Assembly: GCA_963816535.1 (NCBI GenBank)
Contig: CAWFKW010000001.1
Span: 62,001 to 126,000, forward strand
Length of the DNA: 64,000 bases
Reading direction: 5' to 3'
DNA from: CAWFKW01 sp963816535
GTDB taxonomy: Bacteria; Bacteroidota; Ignavibacteria; Tepidaquicellales; OLB5
The notes under the pieces are model-generated. The model was not told where the DNA came from, searched no databases, and saw only the letters and a list, made by a program, of their open reading frames with translations. The translations under genes and the position numbers were made by a program. Positions 33,865 through 42,776 of this stretch are shown here, piece after piece; position 1 is the first letter of the stretch, and every line of letters begins with the position of its first letter.

Positions 33865-36069
33865 TTATTTTACCATCAACATCTTTTTTGTATCCACCGT
33901 GACGCCATCGGCGGATAATCTGTAAAAATAAACGCCGCTTGCTAAGGAAGAAGCATCAAATGCGATATCATATGAACCGGCATTCTGCAAAGCATTTACA
34001 GGCTCGGCAACAACTCTGCCCAATACGTCAAATATTTTAACCGATATCTTCGAGCTTCTAACCACATCATACCTGATTCTGGTTTCCGGATTAAACGGGT
34101 TTGGATAATTCTGGTATAATCTAAAACCTGAAGGAATATTAGTATTGCTTGTTATTATTCCAATTGGGTTCCCAAAATCGAAATTGACCGAAGTCAAATT
34201 ACCGTTCACTATTGTGACATTTTGACTCACGCTGTTGTAGCCAATTCTAAATGCAGTTAGTGTGTAACTTCCTGCAGGAAGTTTATCGGCTATATATGAG
34301 CCTGCCGCAGAGGATATTCCGTAATTTTTATACACATTGCCGATCTTGGCGTATATTACGGCGTTATCTAAGTTGCCTGAGCCACCGCTATTCAGCGTCA
34401 TACCTGAAATGCTGAAGGGATTTGTAACATTTGTTATTTTATCAACCTGTACATTAATATTATAATAGTTTTGAGTTGTGATAACTTGAGTAGCCTGCTG
34501 CCAGTCGATCGTAGCAGGGTAGTAGGTTGGCACATAATCAAGTTGGTCGTCATTCTGATAAACCATTATGTATAGCTCAACCTGTTGCGGGCAATGTGCG
34601 AGCATGTATGTTCCGTTTGTAAGTATGGCGGCTGAATCGACGGTGTAAACGGTTGCTGTGGCGTCGTCATAATATAAAGCTTTTGCAAATCCACCCTGAT
34701 TTACGGGCTGGTTGTTATCTTTATATGTTACATGCCCTGAAATTGTATCGCAATCCTGTGAATATTTAATTGTAACAAAGTCTTCCGGTTCGCCCAGATT
34801 GCCGCCTGATGTATAAACATTCCCAAAAAGGTCTATTGCAACAGGAGAGTCGCCGTCATAAATCGGTCCGCTGCCCGAAGCTAAATAATTGTGCGACCAG
34901 ATAAGATTCCCGGCAGAATTATATTTTAAAGTCACTTTATACTGCGGACTGCTAAAACTAAAGCCTGATATGTAAAAATTATTGAAAATATCAGATACTA
35001 CTGCCATGCCGCTGCTTGATGATGACGGTCCAGCATAACTTCTTTGCCACAGGAGGTTTCCTGCAGGAGAATACTTAGCCAAAATAATATCGCTTGCTGT
35101 AGGCGAAGAACTATTTGACCCGGTGACAATAATATTTCCATGGGAATCAAGACATAGGTCAGAAGCTCCTGAAACAGTTGTGAAAAGTATGTTACTCCAT
35201 TGAAGGTTTCCGTTTTGATCTACTTTAAGCGTTAAGAAATTTCCTCCAATAGCATTGTTATCGCTTTCTCCCGCTACATATACATTCCCGTTGTGATCCA
35301 CTTTCATCGCTCTTGGTTCGTCGTCGGCATTGTAAACGGGATTATTATACACCATGGCCCATTGCTGAACGCCCGCGCTGTTGTATTTGATAACGACAAT
35401 ATCGCCGATGGGCCATCCGCCCGGCGCTATGTTTGCATTGACAAGTCCTGCCACCAGAACATTTCCTGAATTATCTAATTTTATGAATTTGTTTTCCTGA
35501 TCCATGGAAGGGAGATTGTGAGCGGCGTATGTGGCGACCCACTGCTGAACTCCGGCAGTATTATATTTTATTGTAACTATACTGCTATCGTGCGCCCCTG
35601 TAACAAAAACGTTGCCGCTTAGATCTACCGCTAAATGGCCCCCCAGGCAGATGGTTCCGGGGTAGGTAGATGCCCACTGCTGAACGCCGCTGTTGTTATA
35701 TTTTATTGTGGTCATATCAGTATGCGACGCGTCATGCGTTGTCGTGCCGGTTACATAAACATTGCCAAGCGGGTCAAGCCCTATGGAGTAAGATTTATCT
35801 GCCCCGTTTCCGGGCCCATTGAACCTTGCAACCCATTGCTGAACGCCGGCTGAGTTATACTTTATTGTCGCGTAATCATAATTTGTTCCGCTTCCTTTGC
35901 TAACGCCTGTTACATACGAATTTCCAAAGATATCAACAGCCATTGCCTGCGCATAGTCGGTTGAATCTCCCGGGCCGTTATAGGTTCTAACCCATTGCTG
36001 GGTTACCTGAGATGAAGATGCGATAGTAAGAAAGCAAATTATTAATGAAGTTGTTAATACTTTTAACAT
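33865..36069 (-). CDS. SBBP beta-propeller protein with T9SS sorting domain
   Basis: 734 residues. Signal peptide (1-20, ending SSSQV). Then about nine to ten SBBP-type blades (pattern Y-A-T-I-K-Y-N-S-A-G-V-Q-Q-W and G-N-V-Y-V-T-G), covering residues 25-440. Then two carboxypeptidase-regulatory-like Ig domains (SGHVTYKDNNQPV about 445; ISGMTLNSGGSGN about 555) and a T9SS sorting domain (FRLYQNYPNPFNPETR to TKKMLMVK). A large exported surface protein; binding or structural role is inferred. The blade pattern is the same kind as in the truncated gene at 3405-4514, which may be a relative. AAGGTGGG upstream serves as ribosome site. Confidence 0.92.
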   Translation of the reverse strand: MLKVLTTSLIICFLTIASSSQVTQQWVRTYNGPGDSTDYAQAMAVDIFGNSYVTGVSKGSGTNYDYATIKYNSAGVQQWVARFNGPGNGADKSYSIGLDPLGNVYVTGTTTHDASHTDMTTIKYNNSGVQQWASTYPGTICLGGHLAVDLSGNVFVTGAHDSSIVTIKYNTAGVQQWVATYAAHNLPSMDQENKFIKLDNSGNVLVAGLVNANIAPGGWPIGDIVVIKYNSAGVQQWAMVYNNPVYNADDEPRAMKVDHNGNVYVAGESDNNAIGGNFLTLKVDQNGNLQWSNILFTTVSGASDLCLDSHGNIIVTGSNSSSPTASDIILAKYSPAGNLLWQRSYAGPSSSSSGMAVVSDIFNNFYISGFSFSSPQYKVTLKYNSAGNLIWSHNYLASGSGPIYDGDSPVAIDLFGNVYTSGGNLGEPEDFVTIKYSQDCDTISGHVTYKDNNQPVNQGGFAKALYYDDATATVYTVDSAAILTNGTYMLAHCPQQVELYIMVYQNDDQLDYVPTYYPATIDWQQATQVITTQNYYNINVQVDKITNVTNPFSISGMTLNSGGSGNLDNAVIYAKIGNVYKNYGISSAAGSYIADKLPAGSYTLTAFRIGYNSVSQNVTIVNGNLTSVNFDFGNPIGIITSNTNIPSGFRLYQNYPNPFNPETRIRYDVVRSSKISVKIFDVLGRVVAEPVNALQNAGSYDIAFDASSLASGVYFYRLSADGVTVDTKKMLMVK

Positions 36070-36100
36070 TTACCCACCTTTATATAAATTAGATACATAA

Positions 36101-36952
36101 TTAGAATGATTTTTCAAATTGTTTTAACGTCAATGATTTTTCCCAATAATAGTTGAACAGATCCAGCATATTTTTTGCAAGATTGGAATTTCTGAAAATT
36201 AAGTCAGCCTGGCTCTGACGCGGGATATTTTTATCATCAGATGTAATGAATATATTTTTTTTGTCTATAATAGTCATGTTTGGAATGTTGATCTCCGATA
36301 ACCTTATTTGCTCGCCATTCTTTTCGAATTTCCTGCATACTGCAAGCAGGTCACCCAGCTTTGCGTCGCTTATTTTGCTGCCGCGCTGAATTTTGAAGTC
36401 CAGGGATATTTGATAAATTGATTTTAAGACGCCCCCATTTTTTAAAAAGCGCGCGGCAACTTCGTCCGATTCAGCCATTACCAGCCCCTTGAAACGGTAC
36501 ATCCCGCAAATTTCCTTTTTAGCGCCCCTTAGCAGCTCAAGGTACTTAGCAATCCTGTGTTTATTATAACCCCGAATAAGTTCTATGTTGACTCCCTCAT
36601 TGGATTTGCTCTCGCCGTTATTGTGGATTGATTTCAGCGATGTAAAGGTTTTTTTCAAACGCGTCATTAATAAATCGTGGTTCGAATTGTATTCTCTTTC
36701 TATCTTATCCAGTATTATTTCGGGGTCAATTATCTGGTATTGGAGTATACGGTTGGTCTCGATTTCGTTGCAGTATCCTTTTTCAACAAAGGATTTTAAA
36801 ATGTCATAGATTGAGCTTCTTATTATCTTCGCTTCTTTTGCGATTTCAGAAGCGCTCATTATTTGCCCCTTTAAAAGCGCCATGAAGACCTTCGATTTAT
36901 ATTCGTTGAAACCCAGAGCCTTCAGCTCTTCTATAATATTTTCCTTGCTCAT
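36101..36952 (-). CDS. TrmB-family transcriptional regulator
   Basis: 283 residues. N-terminal winged helix (about 1-85: ALGFNEYKSKVFMALLKGQIMSASEIAKEA, RSSIYDILKSFVEKGY), the TrmB DNA-binding domain, followed by a coiled stretch and a C-terminal PLD-like/ligand domain (about 120-260). TrmB regulators control sugar metabolism in archaea and occur sporadically in bacteria. It is upstream of, and on the same strand as, the T9SS propeller gene (30-base gap), so it may be co-transcribed with it. Effector unknown. Confidence 0.78.
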   Translation of the reverse strand: MSKENIIEELKALGFNEYKSKVFMALLKGQIMSASEIAKEAKIIRSSIYDILKSFVEKGYCNEIETNRILQYQIIDPEIILDKIEREYNSNHDLLMTRLKKTFTSLKSIHNNGESKSNEGVNIELIRGYNKHRIAKYLELLRGAKKEICGMYRFKGLVMAESDEVAARFLKNGGVLKSIYQISLDFKIQRGSKISDAKLGDLLAVCRKFEKNGEQIRLSEINIPNMTIIDKKNIFITSDDKNIPRQSQADLIFRNSNLAKNMLDLFNYYWEKSLTLKQFEKSF

Positions 36953-37269
36953 CTGGCGAATTATATTTTGCTGTATGTAATCACTACAGCAGTATATAAA
37001 TCAGAGTTAGCATCATCAAGGTATTTTTATATCTTATCATTTGTTGGTTACGGGATAACATACAGCGGTAACCGCTATCCAGTGTTCATAAATTGGGGTC
37101 TAAACCATATACCGCAAATAGTGAGTTTAGGCCCGATAAATTTCATTATATTTGTATGGGGATATCCAAAATTACGTAACGTTTTTGGGTATCCCTTTTC
37201 CAATTTTTGAATCGTTTTGCCCCGGGATTAAATGTATTTACATTGACCGGGAAAACTAAATAAAAAATC
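36953..37269. other. Intergenic promoter region
   Basis: About 315 bases between the divergent TrmB gene and the next gene. A -7 match TATATTTG lies at 37147-37154. The 80-codon frame at 36968-37210 has no family-like sequence and is not called. Confidence 0.45.
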
Positions 37270-37581
37270 ATGAAAATACTTGCAATTGAGATAGAAAAAG
37301 AAGGAATATTTCTTGAAAATGAGAAAGAGATTCTTGAGGAAGAAGCCAGGGAGGTCAGCAGGCTATTAAGGTCAGGCGAGCTGATTGAAATCTACTTTAC
37401 AGCGAAAGGGACCGCCGTAATGGAGCTTGAAACTGAGAGCATTCTGCGGGCGCATGAAATACTGAATTCGCTGCCTCTTGTATCGAGCGGTCTTTCTACG
37501 TTTGATATTATCGAGCTTAAACCTTACACCGGTTTTGACAGACTTATAAAAGCTGATGCGGATATGTACGAAGAAATATGA
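37270..37581 (+). CDS. YCII/muconolactone-isomerase-like small protein
   Basis: 103 residues, ferredoxin-like alpha/beta fold of the dimeric alpha-beta barrel type. The pattern LLRSGELIEIYFTAKGTAVMELE, then AHEILNSLPLV and FDIIELKPYTGF matches small proteins annotated YCII-related or muconolactone isomerase-like. No catalytic set can be assigned. Last gene before the mobile region; it starts at ATG 37270. Confidence 0.75.
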   Translation: MKILAIEIEKEGIFLENEKEILEEEAREVSRLLRSGELIEIYFTAKGTAVMELETESILRAHEILNSLPLVSSGLSTFDIIELKPYTGFDRLIKADADMYEEI

Positions 37582-37666
37582 CCGGGCATCGCTTTTAGAA
37601 AGCCCGAAATACTAACATCAATGTGTATTTCTACTAACGTAAAATTTTATTAAATTAGTAAATATT

Positions 37667-37705
37667 GCCCCCGTGGTGAAACTGGATATCATATCTGACT
37701 ACGGA
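37667..37705 (+). pseudogene. Truncated tRNA-Arg(ACG), 5' half only
   Basis: GCCCCCG (acceptor 5' strand), TG, D-arm GTGA-AACTGGATA-TCAT, then A and anticodon stem/loop TCTGA-CTACGGA with anticodon ACG. The 3' half (TCAGA, variable loop, TTCGAATC T-arm, CGGGGGC) is absent; unrelated sequence begins at about 37706. The gene was cut in its anticodon arm, a common phage/island insertion point. An integrase gene starts about 110 bases downstream. Confidence 0.75.
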
Positions 37706-37752
37706 AAAGCCTACTACCTGAAAATCATACCAGAATTCCACATTTCACAGTA

Positions 37753-37774
37753 ATTAGTGACTCATTAGTGACTC
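37753..37774. repeat. Tandem 11-bp direct repeat ATTAGTGACTC x2
   Basis: Two perfect back-to-back copies (37753-37763 and 37764-37774) between the truncated tRNA and the first integrase. The position fits arm-type recombinase-binding sites. Confidence 0.7.
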
Positions 37775-37813
37775 CTCTTTGAAATCCATGACTGCCGGGA
37801 AAGGAAATCAACC

Positions 37814-38857
37814 ATGTTTCTTAGCAAGGGTTACAAAGGGTACTACTACCTTTACTACACCGACGAACTTACACAAAAAAGAAAAAAAGTAACAACACAT
37901 TCAAAACTTAAATCAACGGCTAATAAGTTTTTGCTGTCGTTTAAACCAGATCTCTTTGTTGAAAAAAGTAAGCCCAGTGTTATTTCAATTAACGATATCA
38001 AAGAGGAAGTTCTGCTTTATGCACAAAACAATCTAAGTAAGAAGTCAGTAAGCGCCTATGAAAGTGTTTTCAAGAATCTAATTAGAATTTTAGGCAACAG
38101 AGAAATCAAACTTATTTCATTCAAAGATTTAGAATTCTATAAGTCTGAAAGAGCAAAAGAAGTCAGTAAAACAACCTGTAATATTGAATTGCGGACTATG
38201 AAAGCGATTTTTAACCATGCGATCAATTTCGGCAGCATAACTGAAAATCCTGCAAAAAAAATAAAGCAGTATTCGCTGCCGCAAAAAGAAAGGCTCAGTT
38301 TCAATGAAGCTGAAATTGAATTATTGTTAAGTAAAATAAGCGATATTAATTTAAACAACATTGTTAAGTTTGGCTTATTCACTGGCTGCAGGCTGAATGA
38401 AATCCTTAATGCTCAATGGAATGACATAGATTTTGAAAACAAGACTCTGATGATCAGGAACAAACCGGATTTCAAAACGAAAACTGGGAAAATCAGGGAA
38501 ATACCCGTTTCTAATAAATTATATGACTTATTGAAGGCCCTAAGATTCAAGCAAATTGGTAACGTTGTAGAAATGCAAAACTCCTCAGAATACATATTTA
38601 CCAACATGAGGGGTTTAAAATGTGATATGAATTACATCTCGCAGAAATTCAAGAAATATTTGAGGAGCGCACATTTCCCGGAAAAATTTCATTTCCATTG
38701 TTTAAGACATACTTTTTTGAGTATGTTAGCAAGAAGAGGGGTTTCGATATATCATCTGAAACAGATAGCAGGCCATGCCGATATTAAGACTACTGAGATT
38801 TATTTAGATAATACTACTGATGATTTAAGAGAAGCGGTGAATAAAATGAGTATTTAG
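37814..38857 (+). CDS. Tyrosine recombinase (integrase) 1
   Basis: 347 residues. N-terminal AP2-like arm-binding part (MFLSKGYKGYYYLYYTDELT), a SAM-like core-binding domain (about 60-150) and a catalytic domain (about 160-340) with the full set R193 (TGCRLNEIL), H295 and R298 (HFHCLRHT), H321 (QIAGHADI) and Tyr330 nucleophile (TTEIYLDN). It cuts and rejoins DNA at attachment sites. It lies right next to the truncated tRNA-Arg, so it is the likely enzyme for that insertion. Two paralogues follow at 39838 and 43140. A gene of unknown function comes directly after. Confidence 0.93.
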   Translation: MFLSKGYKGYYYLYYTDELTQKRKKVTTHSKLKSTANKFLLSFKPDLFVEKSKPSVISINDIKEEVLLYAQNNLSKKSVSAYESVFKNLIRILGNREIKLISFKDLEFYKSERAKEVSKTTCNIELRTMKAIFNHAINFGSITENPAKKIKQYSLPQKERLSFNEAEIELLLSKISDINLNNIVKFGLFTGCRLNEILNAQWNDIDFENKTLMIRNKPDFKTKTGKIREIPVSNKLYDLLKALRFKQIGNVVEMQNSSEYIFTNMRGLKCDMNYISQKFKKYLRSAHFPEKFHFHCLRHTFLSMLARRGVSIYHLKQIAGHADIKTTEIYLDNTTDDLREAVNKMSI

Positions 38858-38898
38858 ATTGAAGTAATTATTTTGAATAGAAACCGGGGGAAAGGAAA

Positions 38899-39552
38899 AT
38901 GAGAAAAATCCATAAATCAAGGAGAGAAATTTCCCAAGATGTAAAATCGCTCTTAGAAAAAAATAAACGTGTGAATTCGTTAATTACTTCTATAAAACAA
39001 TATCTTGAAGCATCTAAGGATAATAAACTTGTGGATAAATTAGAAATAAGAAATATCTTTTTTAATGCAATCCTTAATCAGGGAGGAGCATTCTCAAAAA
39101 ATAAAAAGGTATTGAAGGCTTTAGGTTATTCACCATCAGCAATTGAAGTGATTATTAACCCTGACATGAGAAGAAAAACTCTCAATTTACTTAATCATAT
39201 AAAGAACGAACCCAAGATTATTGAGGAAAAAATGTTTTATATTTTTGAGAAAGCAATCGGTGACAGAGATGTTAAAAACTTATATGAGGTCGAAATTGAT
39301 GAACTAAGCAAGTTAATGGATATCCTCCGTGAAAATCAAGATATTTTATACTTGTTATTTGATGCTTTTAGTACTCATAAAAAACAAATAATTTTTGAAT
39401 TAATTAAAGATAAGGAGTTACATTTATCAAAAATCAAACAATTCATAGATAACAATTTGGATCTAAAACAAAATGTTGAAAATCTTTTTATAAAACTTGA
39501 GAAAAAGATTAGCAAATCTTCTTTGCAAGACGCTTTAAAAAAAGTAACTTAG
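38899..39552 (+). CDS. Helical protein of unknown function in the mobile region
   Basis: 217 residues, Lys/Glu/Leu-rich, no signal or membrane segment, nearly all alpha-helical by composition. GGAAAGG lies just before ATG 38899 and the gene follows integrase 1 by 41 bases. Segments GGAFSKNKKVLKALGYSPSA and NPDMRRKTLNLL resemble the small terminase/phage DNA-binding style (YSPSA often appears in such phage-like proteins), but I cannot assign a family. Possibly an accessory or cargo gene of element 1. Confidence 0.6.
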   Translation: MRKIHKSRREISQDVKSLLEKNKRVNSLITSIKQYLEASKDNKLVDKLEIRNIFFNAILNQGGAFSKNKKVLKALGYSPSAIEVIINPDMRRKTLNLLNHIKNEPKIIEEKMFYIFEKAIGDRDVKNLYEVEIDELSKLMDILRENQDILYLLFDAFSTHKKQIIFELIKDKELHLSKIKQFIDNNLDLKQNVENLFIKLEKKISKSSLQDALKKVT

Positions 39553-39837
39553 CTGTAGTGCATAAATCTATCCCTGAATCCTCTCACAGACAGAACCATA
39601 TATGAACCGCTTCCGAACTCCTGTTAATACTTGCAAACACTTCTGAGCCAATATATATTCGCACCGAGAAGCTAATGAAATGATTATCTAATCTTTCAAA
39701 CAGAAAAACTAATTTTAGCAGCGCCGGTTCTTTTTGAATGCAATTCCTTTCCCATGCATTTCATTAGACTTCTTACCGGAGCTGCTATATATTTTTGTAA
39801 AATGGGTCAGAAATTAATGCACAAATCTAATTAAGAT
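39553..39837. other. Intergenic segment with inverted repeat
   Basis: About 285 bases. CTAATGAAATG (39672-39682) and CATTTCATTAG (39757-39767) form an 11-bp perfect inverted repeat 74 bases apart, upstream of integrase 2. It may be a recombination or arm site. No gene. Confidence 0.5.
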
Positions 39838-40875
39838 ATGTTCCTTTACCAAGAAAATAACGGTTATTGGTACGTTTATTACCGCGACAAAGCCTCCGGT
39901 ATGCGTAGAAAAGTTACAACACATAGCAAAAACAAGAGCGCCGCAAATGCGTTCTATTTGAATTTCCAAAATACAAATGTACTGGCGCCGAAGAAACAAA
40001 TTATCTTCGTTGAAGGATTAAGAAATGACGTTCGCCGGTATGTTTTAAATAATTTGTCCCCCAAATCGGTAAGCTCTTACGAATCTGTCTTTAAATATAT
40101 TTTAAAATACATCGGTAATAAGCCATTGGAATTAATTGGTTTTAAGGATATTGAAAATTACAAAACTGAAAGATCAAAGAGTATAAAGCCTATAAGCGTT
40201 AACTCAGATTTGAGGACCATGAAGTCAATATTCAATATCGCAATAAAATTGGATTATCTTATTAAGAATCCGGTAAACAAGGTCAATAAACTTGAAGTTC
40301 CTGATAAAGAAATAATGACTTTCAATGATACTGAAATAGACATGTTACTTGAAACCATTAATCATGATTTGATCAAAAATGTCACAGAATTCGCGCTTTA
40401 TACTAGTATGCGATTGAATGAAATAATGTATATGAGGTGGCAAGATGTTGATTTGGCAAATAAAGTTTTAATAGTTTGTAATAAAGAAGGTTTCAAAACA
40501 AAAAATAGAAAAAACAGAAAAATTCCAATATCGGAAAAACTTGTCGTTTTATTGAATAAGATTCAAAAAAAAGATTCCGGTAGTAATATCATAAACCTCT
40601 ATGACGGAAGCGGTTACATTTTTAAAAAAGATAATGGAGAAAAATATAATGGTGGTTATGTTTCACATTGTTTCAAAAAATATGTAGTAAAGGCAGGTTT
40701 GAACGAAGAATTACATTTCCATAGTCTTCGTCATACGGCAATTACCAAATTAATTAGAGAAAGGGTTCCAATTAAACAAGTGCAGCAAATAGCGGGCCAT
40801 CTTAATATTAGCACAACGTTGGAGTATATACACTTGGATTGCGAAGATTTGCGAGAAGGAATAAATAAATTATGA
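39838..40875 (+). CDS. Tyrosine recombinase (integrase) 2
   Basis: 345 residues, same build as integrase 1: MFLYQENNGYWYVYYRDKAS, then KVTTHSKNKSAANAFYLNF (integrase 1 has KVTTHSKLKSTANKFLLSF). Catalytic residues are in SMRLNEIMY (Arg), HFHSLRHTAI (His/Arg), QIAGHLNI (His) and LEYIHLD (Tyr). The catalytic Arg context reads TSMR where the other two have TGCR. The stop overlaps an Xis-like gene (ATGA, 40872-40875), so the two form an integrase-excisionase pair. Confidence 0.93.
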   Translation: MFLYQENNGYWYVYYRDKASGMRRKVTTHSKNKSAANAFYLNFQNTNVLAPKKQIIFVEGLRNDVRRYVLNNLSPKSVSSYESVFKYILKYIGNKPLELIGFKDIENYKTERSKSIKPISVNSDLRTMKSIFNIAIKLDYLIKNPVNKVNKLEVPDKEIMTFNDTEIDMLLETINHDLIKNVTEFALYTSMRLNEIMYMRWQDVDLANKVLIVCNKEGFKTKNRKNRKIPISEKLVVLLNKIQKKDSGSNIINLYDGSGYIFKKDNGEKYNGGYVSHCFKKYVVKAGLNEELHFHSLRHTAITKLIRERVPIKQVQQIAGHLNISTTLEYIHLDCEDLREGINKL

Positions 40876-41153
40876 AAGTTAAAGATATAAACACGTTCTA
40901 TTTTACCATGATTAATAAATTTCAAGAACAGCTAAACCGAATTGAGAGTTTACTTAAAGAGCAAAAAACAAAGCCACTAAGTTTAAATGAAGCGGCAAAA
41001 TATTTAGGATTAACAAAATCATATATGTATAAAATTACTTCTATGAAAAAAATTAAACACTTTAAGCCTAATAATAAAATGCTTTATTTTTCTAAAGCTG
41101 ATCTTGATGAGTATATATTTAGAAACCCTGTAGAAATCCAAAACAATGAGTAA
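40872..41153 (+). CDS. Excisionase/AlpA-like HTH protein
   Basis: 93 residues. An N-terminal helix is followed by an HTH_17/MerR-type domain: LSLNEAAKYLGLTKSYMYKI...KIKHFKPNNKMLYFSKADLDEYI. This is the fold of excisionases and AlpA-like regulators that bind att sites and steer recombination. ATGA overlap with integrase 2 implies coupled translation. Confidence 0.82.
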   Translation: MKVKDINTFYFTMINKFQEQLNRIESLLKEQKTKPLSLNEAAKYLGLTKSYMYKITSMKKIKHFKPNNKMLYFSKADLDEYIFRNPVEIQNNE

Positions 41154-41228
41154 ACAGGATGCTCACTATTTTGCTAATTCGGGAGGTTTGCTAAAAAGAT
41201 TTGAGCTGACATATATACAGAATTAACT

Positions 41229-41846
41229 ATGAATATACCCAATTGTATAAGAGTTGACCGGGAAAGAAACAGCAGATTTAACAGCCATGAGTTAAGAGAG
41301 ATAAAAGAATATCTTGAATGGCGCGATGGTTTGCGCTGCAATAATGAGGGTTGTATTACAAACATTCTTCCGGAATCGCAACCAAATGTTATTTTGGTTG
41401 TAGATCATATAGATAATAATAAGAAAAGGCATTTTCACGAAAATCTCCAAATTCTATGCAAATCTTGCAATATCAGAAAGAATCCGAGAGGAAAAGCAAG
41501 AAGGAAAAAAAAACTAAATGATGTTGAGATTGTGTGTGTGAATGATTTGCTAACTCATAAGGGTTGTTTGGAGATTGAATTAAAGCTAAGGTATTATAAG
41601 GTCTTTAAAGAAATGCTAGATGATGAAATGTCATTGAAATTTAGGATAAACCGCGAAATATTTATTGATAATGTTTCATATATTACTAAAGCCTCCAGAG
41701 AAACACTTTTGAGATATTTAAAAATGGAGACGGCTGAATTGGCGCCTTACAAAACAACTTATGATGATCGTAGTAAATTATACTATATTGAATGGCGAAA
41801 AGCACAACCAAAATATTCAGTATTTATTAAGAAATTTGCTAAATGA
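41229..41846 (+). CDS. HNH endonuclease-domain protein
   Basis: 205 residues. HNH motif: two Cys (RCNNEGC, about 38-44), DHIDNNKKRHFHENLQILC and KSCNIRKNP, giving DH-N-H plus two CxxC zinc pairs (CNNEGC and CKSC). The C-terminal half is a separate domain of unknown role. HNH proteins in mobile regions are often restriction or homing-type nucleases. It starts at ATG 41229 after a 75-base gap from the Xis-like gene, same strand. Target unknown. Confidence 0.8.
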   Translation: MNIPNCIRVDRERNSRFNSHELREIKEYLEWRDGLRCNNEGCITNILPESQPNVILVVDHIDNNKKRHFHENLQILCKSCNIRKNPRGKARRKKKLNDVEIVCVNDLLTHKGCLEIELKLRYYKVFKEMLDDEMSLKFRINREIFIDNVSYITKASRETLLRYLKMETAELAPYKTTYDDRSKLYYIEWRKAQPKYSVFIKKFAK

Positions 41847-41880
41847 CAAGTCATACAAATGAAATTGTTCTTACGAATAA

Positions 41881-41970
41881 GCAAATGAGTTTCTGTTTGA
41901 GTATATGCTGGATTTTAACAGGAAAAGAGCGGAGATATTTGAGAAGATCTATTCTTGTTTAGGACTGTAA
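41881..41970 (+). pseudogene. Protein-like remnant after the HNH gene
   Basis: 29 codons open after a TAA read NEFLFEYMLDFNRKRAEIFE and end KIYSCLGL-stop. The composition looks like a real C-terminus but there is no start codon or upstream frame. Likely debris of a lost gene. A competing 39-codon frame starting at the ATGA overlap (41843-41962) covers it. Confidence 0.3.
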
Positions 41971-42002
41971 AGAGACATTCATAAATTAAATCAATAAATA
42001 CA

Positions 42003-42173
42003 ATGAAAGTAATCGAAATAAATCTATCTCCAAGGGAAATTCAGGACATATTGAAAGGTCGAGTTGTGAAGCATAAAGAAGGGGGCAAAACACGAATAAT
42101 ATGTACTAAAGAAACCGCTAAAAAAATTATTGGAAAGTCAAAAAAAAGAGCAAAAGAATTGGGGCTTATATAA
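42003..42173 (+). CDS. Small basic protein, 56 residues, unknown
   Basis: ATG 42003 to TAA 42171-42173. Sequence starts MKVIEINLSPREIQDILKGR and ends KKIIGKSKKRAKELGLI; basic, helix-rich, like a small DNA-binding or antitoxin-like protein. Too short for the usual gene length cut-off. It has no strong ribosome site. Family not recognised. Confidence 0.5.
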   Translation: MKVIEINLSPREIQDILKGRVVKHKEGGKTRIICTKETAKKIIGKSKKRAKELGLI

Positions 42174-42566
42174 CGGGAAACGAAAGGACAAGCCCGGGAA
42201 CCAAACCTCATAGATTAACTCTTCTGCAGAAGTGATTTCAGGGGAAAGATATTTACATTTGACTCACCATATTTCCCTTGGCAAAATATATAAATTCACA
42301 AAACCAGCAAAAGCGAGAAATCAAAAGGTCATTTTGGGAGCAAAGGTACAATATTAAAGTCAATTTTAAGCTACCTTAAATACATGCAGGTGGTATCCAA
42401 TTTTACAAGGAATACGATAGCATCAATAATTGATTATATAGCCCTTCTAGCCCTTAGAAGAAATAAAAGAAAAAAAGAGAAAGAATCCTTCAAAAACCCC
42501 ATTTGATTATCAAAATAACAGATTTTAAAATAAGTTAAACGAATCTTCAAAATTTACTAAAAATGA

Positions 42567-42585
42567 TAAATGTCCCACCATAAAA
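42567..42585. repeat. 19-bp direct repeat, copy 1 (TAAATGTCCCACCATAAAA)
   Basis: Identical to 42777-42795, exactly 210 bases apart, upstream of integrase 3. Both copies are followed by an A-rich stretch and a GGnACC/GGGATC-like segment. Candidate recombinase or replication-protein binding sites. Confidence 0.7.
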
Positions 42586-42776
42586 AAAGGGATCTATTCA
42601 GGCAATTCAGCTATCAAATTACCTTTCAGACATCTCTGAGTTTTTCTCAGCTAATTATGAGAAAGAGGGATTTAGTCATTACATAAACAAGGGAAATACG
42701 AAAAATTAGACTTAATACTCATTTCCGTTGGTTTTTGTGTTTTAAGAACTGCTAGGAATTCAGATAGGGAAATAAG

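Noticed and set aside
36968..37210. 80-codon frame upstream of the YCII-like gene
   Set aside because: It covers the divergent promoter region, includes a -7 box, and lacks any family pattern.
37667..37760. Complete unusual or split tRNA at the island edge
   Set aside because: No T-arm or acceptor 3' strand follows within 150 bases. Fragmented tRNAs of this kind are not known in bacteria.
37600..38000. A duplicate of the tRNA-Pro 3' end as matching attachment site
   Set aside because: I searched for the T-arm and acceptor sequence of tRNA-Pro in the left part of the island and found none.
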